Below are positions 54,902 to 62,875 of a stretch of DNA of 64,000 nt, in pieces. How positions within the stretch are numbered: position 1 is the first letter of the stretch; each line of letters begins with the position of its first letter. The DNA lies in the NCBI GenBank assembly GCA_002929135.1, contig PESC01000012.1, positions 1 through 64,000 on the forward strand, written 5' to 3'. The translations under genes and the position numbers were made by a program. The notes under the pieces were generated by a model. The model ran no database searches, was not told where the DNA came from, and saw only the letters and a program-made list of their open reading frames with translations. The DNA is from Methylomonas sp. (GTDB lineage: Bacteria; Pseudomonadota; Gammaproteobacteria; Methylococcales; Methylomonadaceae).

Positions 54902-55366
54902 ATGCACACGTTTTTTCTCAGCCAGGCCATTGCGCTGGCGACAGCTAACGTCGCCGACGGCGGCGGGCCGTTCGGAGCGCTGATTGTCAGGGATGGCAAA
55001 GTGATTGCCGCCAGCGGCAACCGGGTTACGGCTCGGCTCGACCCGACCGCCCACGCCGAAATCATGGCCATACGCGCGGCGTGCCAAGTCTTGCAGGATT
55101 TTCAGTTGACCGATTGCGTGCTTTACAGCAGTTGCGAACCCTGCCCGATGTGTCTGGGAGCGATTTACTGGTCGCGGCTGCGCGAGGTCTATTTCGCCTG
55201 CAACCGCTTCGACGCCGCCAAGGCCGGGTTTGACGATGGTTTCATCTACGACGAAATCCCTCTGGCCCCGGAGCATAGAAAAATTGCCATGCACGGCCTG
55301 AACATCGCCGATGCCTTGTCGCCGTTCCAGGCCTGGTACCAGCTTGGCGATAAAACGCCTTATTGA
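54902..55366 (+). CDS. guaD: Guanine deaminase-like nucleoside deaminase
   Basis: Zinc-dependent CDA-superfamily deaminase, 154 residues. Zinc and catalytic residues are HAE (His51, Glu53) and CEPCPMC (Cys81, Cys84). The C-terminal FDDGFIYDEI resembles Bacillus-type guanine deaminase, which converts guanine to xanthine; the tRNA adenosine deaminase TadA is the alternative. It starts directly after the metA stop without a gap. Confidence 0.85.
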   Translation: MHTFFLSQAIALATANVADGGGPFGALIVRDGKVIAASGNRVTARLDPTAHAEIMAIRAACQVLQDFQLTDCVLYSSCEPCPMCLGAIYWSRLREVYFACNRFDAAKAGFDDGFIYDEIPLAPEHRKIAMHGLNIADALSPFQAWYQLGDKTPY

Positions 55367-55445
55367 GGAAAGCGTTGGGGATTGCCGTCTTGTTGCAATG
55401 TTTACCGTGCCGAATCAGACATGTAGCACTGGCAAACAGCAGCGC

Positions 55446-55619
55446 TACGGGGTGGGGGAGCTGACCGAGGGCATGATTAAGCAGTATCTGGAGCATCATT
55501 TCGAGCCGGATTTGGTAGCGACTTCAAGGTGGAATCTTAGACGCGACGTTCAGCCGTCACGTATCCGGTCTTTCAGACCGTTACTCAAACCCACCGGCTT
55601 TAGCCGGTGGTCGTTTAGT
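55446..55619 (+). mobile_element. IS200/IS605-family remnant: frameshifted transposase tail and right end
   Basis: A frame ending in YGVGELTEGMIKQYLEHHFE resembles the C-terminal helix of TnpA Y1 transposases. The expected ending DFKVES and a TAG stop (55538-55540) is in a different frame, so the tail is frameshifted. After it come the typical right-end hairpins: GGTCTTTCAGACC near 55567-55579 and CCACCGGC TTTA GCCGGTGG at 55591-55610, then TCGTTTAGTT. The 5' part of the transposase is missing. Confidence 0.7.
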
Positions 55620-55689
55620 TGCTCTCTACATGGACAAGACTTCTACTTGCCTTTATCGAATCGAACATCTACCATGCGCCCCTCTTTCT

Positions 55690-55885
55690 GGTGGCCGAGT
55701 CGTGACGACTCGACTTAAACAGGAAGTCGGTGCGGCGCTGTGCCAACAGTGCCCATGCCGACGCTGCCCCCGCAACGGTAGATAAGTCAAGAACGGTGAA
55801 CACGCCACTGTGCATTTGCATGGGAAGGCCACCGCTTCCGGCCACAAGCCGCTTATAAGTCCGGAGACTGGCCCGAAAGATCATC
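55690..55885 (+). promoter_or_regulatory. Cobalamin (adenosylcobalamin) riboswitch
   Basis: The conserved aptamer parts occur in order: GGAAGTCGGTGCG near 55732, CGCTGCCCCCGCAACGGTA near 55762-55780, the B12 box GCCACTG...TGGGAAGGCC (55804-55830), and TCCGGAGACTGGCC (55860-55873). It lies about 115 bp upstream of btuB and most likely controls btuB, the membrane protein gene and cbiB, shutting them off when cobalamin is plentiful. The expression platform is not resolved. Confidence 0.92.
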
Positions 55886-56000
55886 CAGGACAGCGGTGGG
55901 CTGTTGCCGGGAGGGTCGTCGCCCGTCTTCGTCTTTTCTCGTCATCCTCATTCTGCTGTCGCCAATCAACCCTTGATGCGCGGTGGGCGCAGAGGACAGC

Positions 56001-57845
56001 ATGCAGAGTTATTCATCAAAACCATTTTTCGTGGCAGGGGCCTTGATTGCCTTGCCGATTGTTCCGACGTTCAGTCACGCCAGCAGCGATAAATTGCCCG
56101 AAACCGTCGTCACCGCCACGCGCAGTGACGCGGCACGTAACGAGCTGGCAACGGCAACGACGGTGTTCACCCGCGACGACATCGTCAAACGCCAGGTCAG
56201 AACTTTGCCGGAGTTGTTGAAAATGGCGCCCGGTGTCGATGTGGTCGAGCAGGGCGGCTATGGCAAGGCCACCAGTATTTTCATGCGTGGAACCAATTCC
56301 GACCATATCCTGGTGCTGATCGACGGTATCCGCGCCGGTTCGGTGACCACCGGCACGACCGCGTTTCAATTCATCCCCATCGACCAGATCGAACGGGTAG
56401 AAATCGTGCGTGGTCCCAATTCTGCCTTGTATGGCACGGAAGCCATCGGCGGTGTCATCCAGATTTTCACCCGCAAGGCGGCACAAACCGACCAGCCGAC
56501 GCTGACATTCGAAACCGGCGGCGGCTCCTACGATACCTTTACCAACGCGGGCAGCGTCAGCGGTCGGTGGGGCAATAGCTGGTACGCTCTGGGTGCTTCG
56601 CATCTGAACAGCCAGGGTATCAATGCGCGGCAACCCACGACCGGATTTTTTGGTGTCGACCATCCCGACCGCGACGGTTTTCACAACACCGGCATCAGTG
56701 CCCGCGCCGGGCATCGTTTCGACAACGACGCTGAAATCGAAGCTTTTTTCACCCGGTCATTCGGCAAGACCGAATTCGACGGCAACCCCAACAAAACCGA
56801 TTTCGTCAATCAAACGGTCGGCACGTCGCTGGCTTTCGATGTGCTCGATCACTGGCGATCCAGTCTGCGTTTCGGCCAAACCGAGGACTTGGGCGATAAT
56901 TTTCGTCCCGATGGCGGCTTTTTCAGCCAGTTTGATACCACGCGCTGGACGGCGTCCTGGCTGAACGACATTGCGCTGGGCAACGATCATCGTGTGACTT
57001 GGGGCAGCGATTACCGGGTGGATGAAGTGCAAAGCACGACGCGCTACGTGGAAACTTCGCGTTACGATGTCGGCGTATTCGGCCAATGGCACGGACGATT
57101 GCTGGAGCAGCATTTCATCAATGCCGCCTTGCGCTGGGATGAAAATCAGGCGTTTGGCGACAGCGTTACCGGCAACATCGGCTGGCGTTTCAACTGGCAT
57201 CACGGCCTGAGCGCATTCGCCAGCTTCGGCAATGCCTTCAAGGCACCGACCTTCAACCAGTTGTATTTTCCGGGCTTTGGCAACCCTGATCTGCAAGCCG
57301 AAACCTCGAATAGCGTCGAAGCAGGTGTCGGTGGCAGTCATGACTGGGCAAATTGGCAGGTCAGGGCGTATCAAACCCGGATTGATGATTTGATCGTGTT
57401 TACCTCGCAAGGCGGCGTGTTCAGTGCGTTCAACATCGGCAAAGCGCAGATCAACGGTATCGAAGGCGAAATTTCATCAGAATTTTTGGGCTGGCGTCAT
57501 GCCTTGAACATGAATCTGATCGATCCGCAAGACCGCATCAGTAACCGCCGGTTGCCGCGCCGCGCGGCGCAGACGCTGTCGTATGATGTGTCGCGTTCGT
57601 TCGGTGATTTCGACATCGGCGGCCATGTACTGGCGCAAGGTTCGCGTTACGAACACGATTTCAGTGGCAATACCACTGAGGTCGATGGCTTTGCCACCGT
57701 AGACTTGCGTACTGCCTGGCACATCGACAAGCACTGGACGCTGAGCGGCAAGCTCAACAACTTGCTGGACAAGACGTATCAAACCGCCAATACCTACAAC
57801 AACTTTGGCCGCAATTTCTTTTTCACCATTCATTACAGCAACTGA
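56001..57845 (+). CDS. btuB: TonB-dependent vitamin B12 receptor BtuB
   Basis: Outer-membrane receptor for cobalamins, 614 residues from ATG at 56001 (GAGG five bases upstream). It has a signal peptide ending near FSHA, a TonB box region LPETVVTATRSD, and a plug domain with VVEQGGYGKATSIFMRGTNS and VEIVRGPNSALYGTEAIGGVI. A 22-strand barrel ends in FFFTIHYSN. The riboswitch upstream fixes the substrate class. Confidence 0.95.
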   Translation: MQSYSSKPFFVAGALIALPIVPTFSHASSDKLPETVVTATRSDAARNELATATTVFTRDDIVKRQVRTLPELLKMAPGVDVVEQGGYGKATSIFMRGTNSDHILVLIDGIRAGSVTTGTTAFQFIPIDQIERVEIVRGPNSALYGTEAIGGVIQIFTRKAAQTDQPTLTFETGGGSYDTFTNAGSVSGRWGNSWYALGASHLNSQGINARQPTTGFFGVDHPDRDGFHNTGISARAGHRFDNDAEIEAFFTRSFGKTEFDGNPNKTDFVNQTVGTSLAFDVLDHWRSSLRFGQTEDLGDNFRPDGGFFSQFDTTRWTASWLNDIALGNDHRVTWGSDYRVDEVQSTTRYVETSRYDVGVFGQWHGRLLEQHFINAALRWDENQAFGDSVTGNIGWRFNWHHGLSAFASFGNAFKAPTFNQLYFPGFGNPDLQAETSNSVEAGVGGSHDWANWQVRAYQTRIDDLIVFTSQGGVFSAFNIGKAQINGIEGEISSEFLGWRHALNMNLIDPQDRISNRRLPRRAAQTLSYDVSRSFGDFDIGGHVLAQGSRYEHDFSGNTTEVDGFATVDLRTAWHIDKHWTLSGKLNNLLDKTYQTANTYNNFGRNFFFTIHYSN

Positions 57846-57862
57846 CACACGGGAGACCTCGC

Positions 57863-58435
57863 ATGAAACTGTCCATTTCTACTGTTCAACCCGGAGCCGT
57901 CGCGCTGATGGCGCTGATGACCGCCACCCGCTTTCATCATTTCGGCACGGCCTACGCCTTGCCGGATGCCTCGCTGGCGATTTTCTTTCTGGCCGGTTTG
58001 TGGCTGGGCGGGCGCTATCTGTTTGCCTTGTTGCTGCTATTGGCCGGGCTGATCGATTATTTGGCCATCAGTCAATTCGGCGTCAGTGATTTTTGCGTGT
58101 CTGCCGCTTATGTTTTCCTGGTTCCAGCCTATGCCGCAATGTGGTTCGCTGGCCTTTGGTGCCGTCGCTTCAACGGTTTGTCGACGTCATCGCTGGTTCA
58201 GCGGGTTGCAGCGCTCGGCCTATCGACATCGCTGGCGTTTCTGCTGTCCAACGGCAGCTTTTATTGGCTGTCGGGCCGGTTTGCCGAAACGTCGTGGTCA
58301 GGATACATCGACCATGCGGCCGACTATTTTCTGTCTTACCTGGGCCAGAATCTGATCTGGGGCGTGACACTGTTCGCGCTGGTGACGGCAGGACTATGGC
58401 TGCTGGCACTGAGAACCGGGCGGCAAGCGGCCTGA
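57863..58435 (+). CDS. Small membrane protein, BtuM-like candidate cobalamin transporter
   Basis: A 190-residue protein with about six hydrophobic segments, between btuB and cbiB behind a cobalamin riboswitch. The N-terminus MALMTATRFHHFGTAYALPD and a lone cysteine, Cys78 in FGVSDFCVSAAY, attract attention. Solitary ECF-type S-components called BtuM have this size, this gene context and a functional cysteine near position 80. That is recalled from the literature, not aligned here. No ECF A or T component is nearby. Another small transport protein cannot be ruled out. Confidence 0.6.
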   Translation: MKLSISTVQPGAVALMALMTATRFHHFGTAYALPDASLAIFFLAGLWLGGRYLFALLLLLAGLIDYLAISQFGVSDFCVSAAYVFLVPAYAAMWFAGLWCRRFNGLSTSSLVQRVAALGLSTSLAFLLSNGSFYWLSGRFAETSWSGYIDHAADYFLSYLGQNLIWGVTLFALVTAGLWLLALRTGRQAA

Positions 58436-58463
58436 TGACGGCTGGCGCACGGGGCAGGGCGGC

Positions 58464-59381
58464 ATGACGCTGACACTGACGCTTATCTCCGCGCTTTTGC
58501 TCGATTACTGGCTGGGTGAGCCGCCCAATTGCCGTCACCCGTTGGTGGCTTATGGTCGTTTCGTGCGATTTATCGAACGACACTGGCGCAATGGCGCAGG
58601 GTCGCCGCGCCGACAAAAAGCCGCCGGTTCGATAGCGGTTTTGCTTGCGCTTTTACCGGCGTTGCCGTTGGTATTGCTGACGCCGGGGGCGAGTGTCGTC
58701 GATGACGTTTGTTCGGCGATCGTGCTGTATGTCTGCATCGCCCCGCGCAGTCTGCGTCAACATGCCAGAGCGGTTGACGATGCCTTGCGCAGCGCCGACA
58801 TCGATCTGGCCCGGCAGCGCGTGGCGGCTATCGTCAGCCGTGATACCGGGGCGATGGACGCCGATGCCATCCGCCGGGCCACTATCGAAACGGTACTGGA
58901 AAACGGAGCAGACGCACTCTTCGCTGCGCTGTTCTGGTTCATCATCGCCGGGCCGTTCGGCGCGGTGCTTTACCGCTTGAGCAACACACTGGATGCGATG
59001 TGGGGCTATCGCGACGAACGTTACCGGCATTTCGGCTGGGCGGCTGCGCGTTGGGATGACGTGCTGAACGGGTTGCCCGCGCGGTTGACGGCAACCAGTT
59101 ACGCACTGCTGGGCAATACGGCCCAGGCGTTTGCCGCGTGGCGTCAACAGGCCGGTTTACTGGACAGTCCGAATGCCGGGCCGGTGATGACGGCGGGTGC
59201 CGGGGCGCTCGGTCTGAAACTGGGCGGGCCTGCCATCTACCATGGCCAAATCAAACACAAGCCCTGGTTTGGTGGCCAGGCCACACCCACCCGTCGCGAC
59301 ATCGCCCGCGCCTGTCGTCTGGTTAATCACACAATGGTGCTTTGGCTGCTGACGATAGCCGTGCTTGAATTCTGGCTTTGA
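58464..59381 (+). CDS. cbiB: Adenosylcobinamide-phosphate synthase CbiB
   Basis: Membrane protein of 305 residues that attaches aminopropanol phosphate to adenosylcobyric acid (CobD in Pseudomonas naming). The conserved MSS-like start LLLDYWLGEPPNCRHPLVAYGRF, the VSRDTGAMDADAIRRATIETVLEN stretch with its ENGAD end, and DAMWGYRDERYRHFGWAAARWDDVLN are clear. It works with the threonine-phosphate decarboxylase at 46.8 kb. No corrin-ring genes are in the window, so salvage or a distant pathway is implied. Confidence 0.95.
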   Translation: MTLTLTLISALLLDYWLGEPPNCRHPLVAYGRFVRFIERHWRNGAGSPRRQKAAGSIAVLLALLPALPLVLLTPGASVVDDVCSAIVLYVCIAPRSLRQHARAVDDALRSADIDLARQRVAAIVSRDTGAMDADAIRRATIETVLENGADALFAALFWFIIAGPFGAVLYRLSNTLDAMWGYRDERYRHFGWAAARWDDVLNGLPARLTATSYALLGNTAQAFAAWRQQAGLLDSPNAGPVMTAGAGALGLKLGGPAIYHGQIKHKPWFGGQATPTRRDIARACRLVNHTMVLWLLTIAVLEFWL

Positions 59382-59447
59382 TCGCGCAGAAAACGGCTTT
59401 GCAACGGCTACGAACGGTTGATTGACAGTCCAGCTTCCCAGGAAGCT

Positions 59448-59636
59448 TCATGGTTCTGGGCGATGGGATTCCAGCAGATGTTCCAGTTCGAACTCACAGC
59501 CGCCGCAGCCGGACAAGGCGCCGGTGATGCGGGAGATGCGGTCAAGGTCGGCAACGCCCTGATCTATGAGTTTGACGACCTCCAGCCTTGTGGTGCCACT
59601 ACAGCCGCAGATGATGTCGTTGGTTTCGTTGTTCAT
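59448..59636 (-). CDS. BFD-like [2Fe-2S]-binding protein
   Basis: A 62-residue protein related to bacterioferritin-associated ferredoxin. The four cluster ligands are Cys10 and Cys12 (IICGCSGTT) and Cys44 and Cys47 (SGCGGCEFE), the Fer2_BFD pattern. No bacterioferritin gene is adjacent, so the partner is unknown. It is on the opposite strand from cbiB. Confidence 0.88.
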   Translation of the reverse strand: MNNETNDIICGCSGTTRLEVVKLIDQGVADLDRISRITGALSGCGGCEFELEHLLESHRPEP

Positions 59637-59701
59637 GAAAAAACATGCGGATCAGAATGAATGCCGTAAAACATCGAAATCGTCGGCACGAAAAATCCTG
59701 C

Positions 59702-60679
59702 CTACAAAAACAAACCATCAATCGGTGACGATGCCGACGCAAAGCGTTTGCGCGGCATGCGTCCGGCCAAAAAGGCTTCGCGACCGGCTTCGATGGCTTT
59801 TCTCATGGCCGATGCCATCAGCACCGGATTTTTTGCATCGGCAATGGCGGTGTTCATCAACACGCCGTCGCAACCCAGCTCCATGGCAATTGCTGCGTCG
59901 GAGGCGGTACCGACACCGGCATCGACCAGAATGGGCACGTTGGCGTTTTCGACGATGGTCAGGATGTTGTAAGGGTTGCGGATGCCCAGGCCGGAGCCGA
60001 TCGGTGCCGCCAGCGGCATGACCGCGATGCAGCCGATGTCTTCCAGACGTTTGGCGGCGATGGGGTCGTCGTTGGTGTACACCATGACGTCGAAGCCGTC
60101 TTTGACCAGCAATTCCGCTGCAACGAAGGTTTCGGCCACATCGGGAAACAGGGTGAGCGGGTCGGCCAGCACTTCCAGCTTGACCAGTTTGTGGCCGCTC
60201 AGCAGTTCCCGCGCCAAGCGACAAGTGCGCACGGCGTCTTCAGCGCTGTAACAACCGGCGGTGTTGGGCAGGATGGTGTAGTGGTCGGGCGAGATGACAT
60301 CCAGCAGATTGGCTTCGCCGGGGTTCTGGCCGATATTGGTGCGGCGAATGGCGACGGTGACGATTTCGGCACCGCTGGCGGCGATGGCGTCGCGGGTTTC
60401 GGCCATGTCCTTGTATTTGCCGGTGCCGACCAGCAGGCGCGAACGGTAGCGTTTGCCCGCCAGCACGAAGCTGTCATCCTCGCCGCCGCCGATGGCGTGG
60501 ACGATTTCCAAGCGGTCGCCGTCTTGTAATGCCTGGCTGGCGTATTCGGTGAATGGCACGATGTTCAGGTTCAGTTCGACGGCAATGCGCTTGCCGCTCA
60601 GGTTCAGATCGGCGAGGACGTCGGCAATGCTGATGACATCGCCGTATTCGCGGCTATCGCCATTGACTTGTATTTTCAT
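59702..60679 (-). CDS. thiG: ThiS-ThiG fusion: sulfur carrier and thiazole synthase
   Basis: A 325-residue fusion. Residues 1-66 are ThiS, ending in HAIGGG; residues 67-325 are ThiG ([69 protein letters not shown]). Thiazole synthesis needs ThiS with a free C-terminal Gly-Gly as thiocarboxylate, which the fusion hides inside the chain. Cleavage after the glycines, or a separate ThiS, would solve this. It is 3 bp downstream of the DAHP synthase gene, so co-transcribed. Such fusions are annotated in other Proteobacteria, from memory. Confidence 0.94.
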   Translation of the reverse strand: MKIQVNGDSREYGDVISIADVLADLNLSGKRIAVELNLNIVPFTEYASQALQDGDRLEIVHAIGGGEDDSFVLAGKRYRSRLLVGTGKYKDMAETRDAIAASGAEIVTVAIRRTNIGQNPGEANLLDVISPDHYTILPNTAGCYSAEDAVRTCRLARELLSGHKLVKLEVLADPLTLFPDVAETFVAAELLVKDGFDVMVYTNDDPIAAKRLEDIGCIAVMPLAAPIGSGLGIRNPYNILTIVENANVPILVDAGVGTASDAAIAMELGCDGVLMNTAIADAKNPVLMASAMRKAIEAGREAFLAGRMPRKRFASASSPIDGLFL

Positions 60680-60682
60680 GAC

Positions 60683-61768
60683 TTAAACTCGGCTTTCGGT
60701 TTCGACGGTGCGGCGTTGTTGTACGGCCGCCGCAAGAGTGTTCAATAGTTCGATGCTGTCGTCCCAGCCCAGACAGGCATCGGTGATGCTTTGGCCGTAG
60801 GCCAGTGGTTTACCGCTTTCGACATTTTGCCTGCCGGCCACCAGATGGCTTTCGACCATGGCACCGATGATGCGGGTGTCGCCACCGGCGATTTGTTGGG
60901 CCACGTCGTCGGCTACCAGCATTTGGCGCTGACACTGCTTCAGGCTGTTGGCGTGACTGAAATCGATCATGATGCGGGGGCGCAAAGCGGCTTCTTTCAG
61001 GCTTTCGGCCACCATTTCCACGCTGACCGCATCGTAATTGGGTTTGTCGTTGCCGCCGCGCAGAATGATGTGGGCGTCTTCATTGCCCTTCGATGAGAAA
61101 ATTGCGGTATGACCGGCTTTGGTCACCGACAGGAAGTGGTGCGGATTCATCGCAGCACCAATGGCGTCGATGGCAATCTGCACGCCGCCGTCGGTGGCGT
61201 TCTTGAATCCCACCGGGCAAGACAGGCCGGATGCCAGTTCGCGGTGCACCTGGCTTTCGGTCGTGCGTGCGCCGATCGCACCCCAGGCAATCAGGTCGGC
61301 CACGTATTGTGGCGTGATGAGATCGAGATATTCTGTGGCTGCCGGTACGCCCAGCTTGTTGATGTCCAGCAACACCTGACGCGCCATGCGCAAGCCCTTG
61401 TTGATGTCGAAGCTGCCGTTCAGGTCCGGGTCGTTGATCAGGCCTTTCCAACCCACGGTGGTGCGCGGTTTTTCGAAATACACCCGCATGACGATCATCA
61501 ACTCATTTTTGAGTTGTCCGGCAACGGCGCTCAACCGACTGGCGTAATCGACGGCGGCTCGGGTATCGTGGATCGAACACGGGCCGATGATGACCAGGAG
61601 GCGATCGTCGGTGCCGCTGAGTATGTTGTGTATTGCCGCGCGGGCACCGAGTATGGTTTTCGCGGCGGATTCCGTTATGGGAATTTCCTCGTGCACCTGA
61701 ATGGGTGGCACCACCTCCTTGGTTTCGCAAATTCTTAAATCATCGGTGTTATAGTTGGCTTGCATCAT
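60683..61768 (-). CDS. aroG: 3-deoxy-7-phosphoheptulonate (DAHP) synthase, class I
   Basis: First enzyme of the shikimate pathway, 361 residues from ATG at 61768; a TTG two codons upstream is less likely. Motifs: VIIGPCSIHD, MRVYFEKPRTTVGWKGLINDP, the metal and substrate region GARTTESQVHRELASGL, and IMIDFSHANS near the C-terminus. The AroF, AroG or AroH subtype (which amino acid inhibits it) cannot be read by eye. It is followed by the ThiS-ThiG gene. Confidence 0.95.
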   Translation of the reverse strand: MMQANYNTDDLRICETKEVVPPIQVHEEIPITESAAKTILGARAAIHNILSGTDDRLLVIIGPCSIHDTRAAVDYASRLSAVAGQLKNELMIVMRVYFEKPRTTVGWKGLINDPDLNGSFDINKGLRMARQVLLDINKLGVPAATEYLDLITPQYVADLIAWGAIGARTTESQVHRELASGLSCPVGFKNATDGGVQIAIDAIGAAMNPHHFLSVTKAGHTAIFSSKGNEDAHIILRGGNDKPNYDAVSVEMVAESLKEAALRPRIMIDFSHANSLKQCQRQMLVADDVAQQIAGGDTRIIGAMVESHLVAGRQNVESGKPLAYGQSITDACLGWDDSIELLNTLAAAVQQRRTVETESRV

Positions 61769-61846
61769 GAGCAATCGATTGTTTTGATATGAAAACGAAT
61801 CGGTATTTTAACCCTTGCGCTGCGGGCGTTACAAAGAAAGCTGACC

Positions 61847-62641
61847 ATGTCTGAAGCCAAAATTCTTAAACGCTGTCTTAGTGTCTGTATCGCCCAAGCT
61901 TTTCAGTTTGCGCCGTTACGGGAAAAGCTGCTCGATACCCAGCGTACCCAAGGCGTTCGCGATGCCCTGGTGATCGATTACAAACAGGGTTGCGCCGTGG
62001 TGTTTTCCTATGGCGTGGTGGTTTACTGGCAAGTCGCACTCGACGACAGGCAGGCTTTGCAGAGTGTGTTGCGCGATTTCGCCATCAATCCCGATGCCGA
62101 GCCGCAGGAAGATCACTTCAGCTACGAAACCGGTTGCGAATTCGACCGTATTCAGCACGACCACATCGAATTGCAATCGGGCGATGTCAAGGTGTTGCTG
62201 GCGCTATCTCATGCCATGGCACAGTCGATAAAGCTGGCGGCATTCGAGAATCAGGCCATAGACACCATACGTACCACCGCCCATCTGCCGCAAACACTGG
62301 CACGCGAAGGTGCCATCAAGCTCAACCGTACAGAAACCGCCCGGATTCGAGGCCAGTTGTTCCTGACCAAAAGCGACATCATCCTCAATTACGACCTGCT
62401 CGATACCCCGGAGTTTTTCTGGGATCACCCGGAATACCAGGCCATGTACGCCATGGCAGCCAATTACCTGGAAATTCAGCCGCGCACCACCGTGCTGTCG
62501 AAAAAGCTGGAAACCATCCACGAATTGCTGGAAGTCCTGGCCGATGAGCAAAAACACCAGCATTCATCGGCGCTGGAATGGATCATCATCTGGCTGATTG
62601 CGGTCGAGGTCGTGATGTCGCTGTTGGACAAAATGTTCTGA
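61847..62641 (+). CDS. RMD1 family (DUF155) membrane protein
   Basis: A 264-residue protein of the RMD1/SIF2 family, known from yeast meiotic division and related mitochondrial proteins and widespread in bacteria with unclear function. Typical are FSYGVVVYW near residue 55, LALSHAMAQSIKLAAFENQ and the C-terminal transmembrane helix SALEWIIIWLIAVEVVMSLL (about 243-262), which marks it as tail-anchored. It is divergent from aroG with no other partner. Confidence 0.85.
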   Translation: MSEAKILKRCLSVCIAQAFQFAPLREKLLDTQRTQGVRDALVIDYKQGCAVVFSYGVVVYWQVALDDRQALQSVLRDFAINPDAEPQEDHFSYETGCEFDRIQHDHIELQSGDVKVLLALSHAMAQSIKLAAFENQAIDTIRTTAHLPQTLAREGAIKLNRTETARIRGQLFLTKSDIILNYDLLDTPEFFWDHPEYQAMYAMAANYLEIQPRTTVLSKKLETIHELLEVLADEQKHQHSSALEWIIIWLIAVEVVMSLLDKMF

Positions 62642-62875
62642 GACGCCGTTTAAAAAATCCGTCATTCCCAGCAGGTTCGCAGGCACGAAAAAACGCACGA
62701 TGCCCCCAGTCTGTCGGCAAACGACTACGGCGAAACGCAACCACAGCCCTGTCTGCGCCATGCCATTGCCGAGCGCGATTTCTTCAAACATCCGACCGAA
62801 CGGCGGTGCATCCGCTATACGACGTCACGGATTCATGGATTTTTTAAGCGTGCAGTTCCCCCAAGGAGATTTTCC
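62642..62875. other. Spacer between the RMD1 gene and rmuC; no gene recognised
   Basis: The 234 bp contain short frames but none with family resemblance or a ribosome site. The last bases hold AAGGAG for rmuC. A region around 62720-62830 reads in one frame as a basic peptide without recognisable homology; I cannot support it as a gene. Confidence 0.4.
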
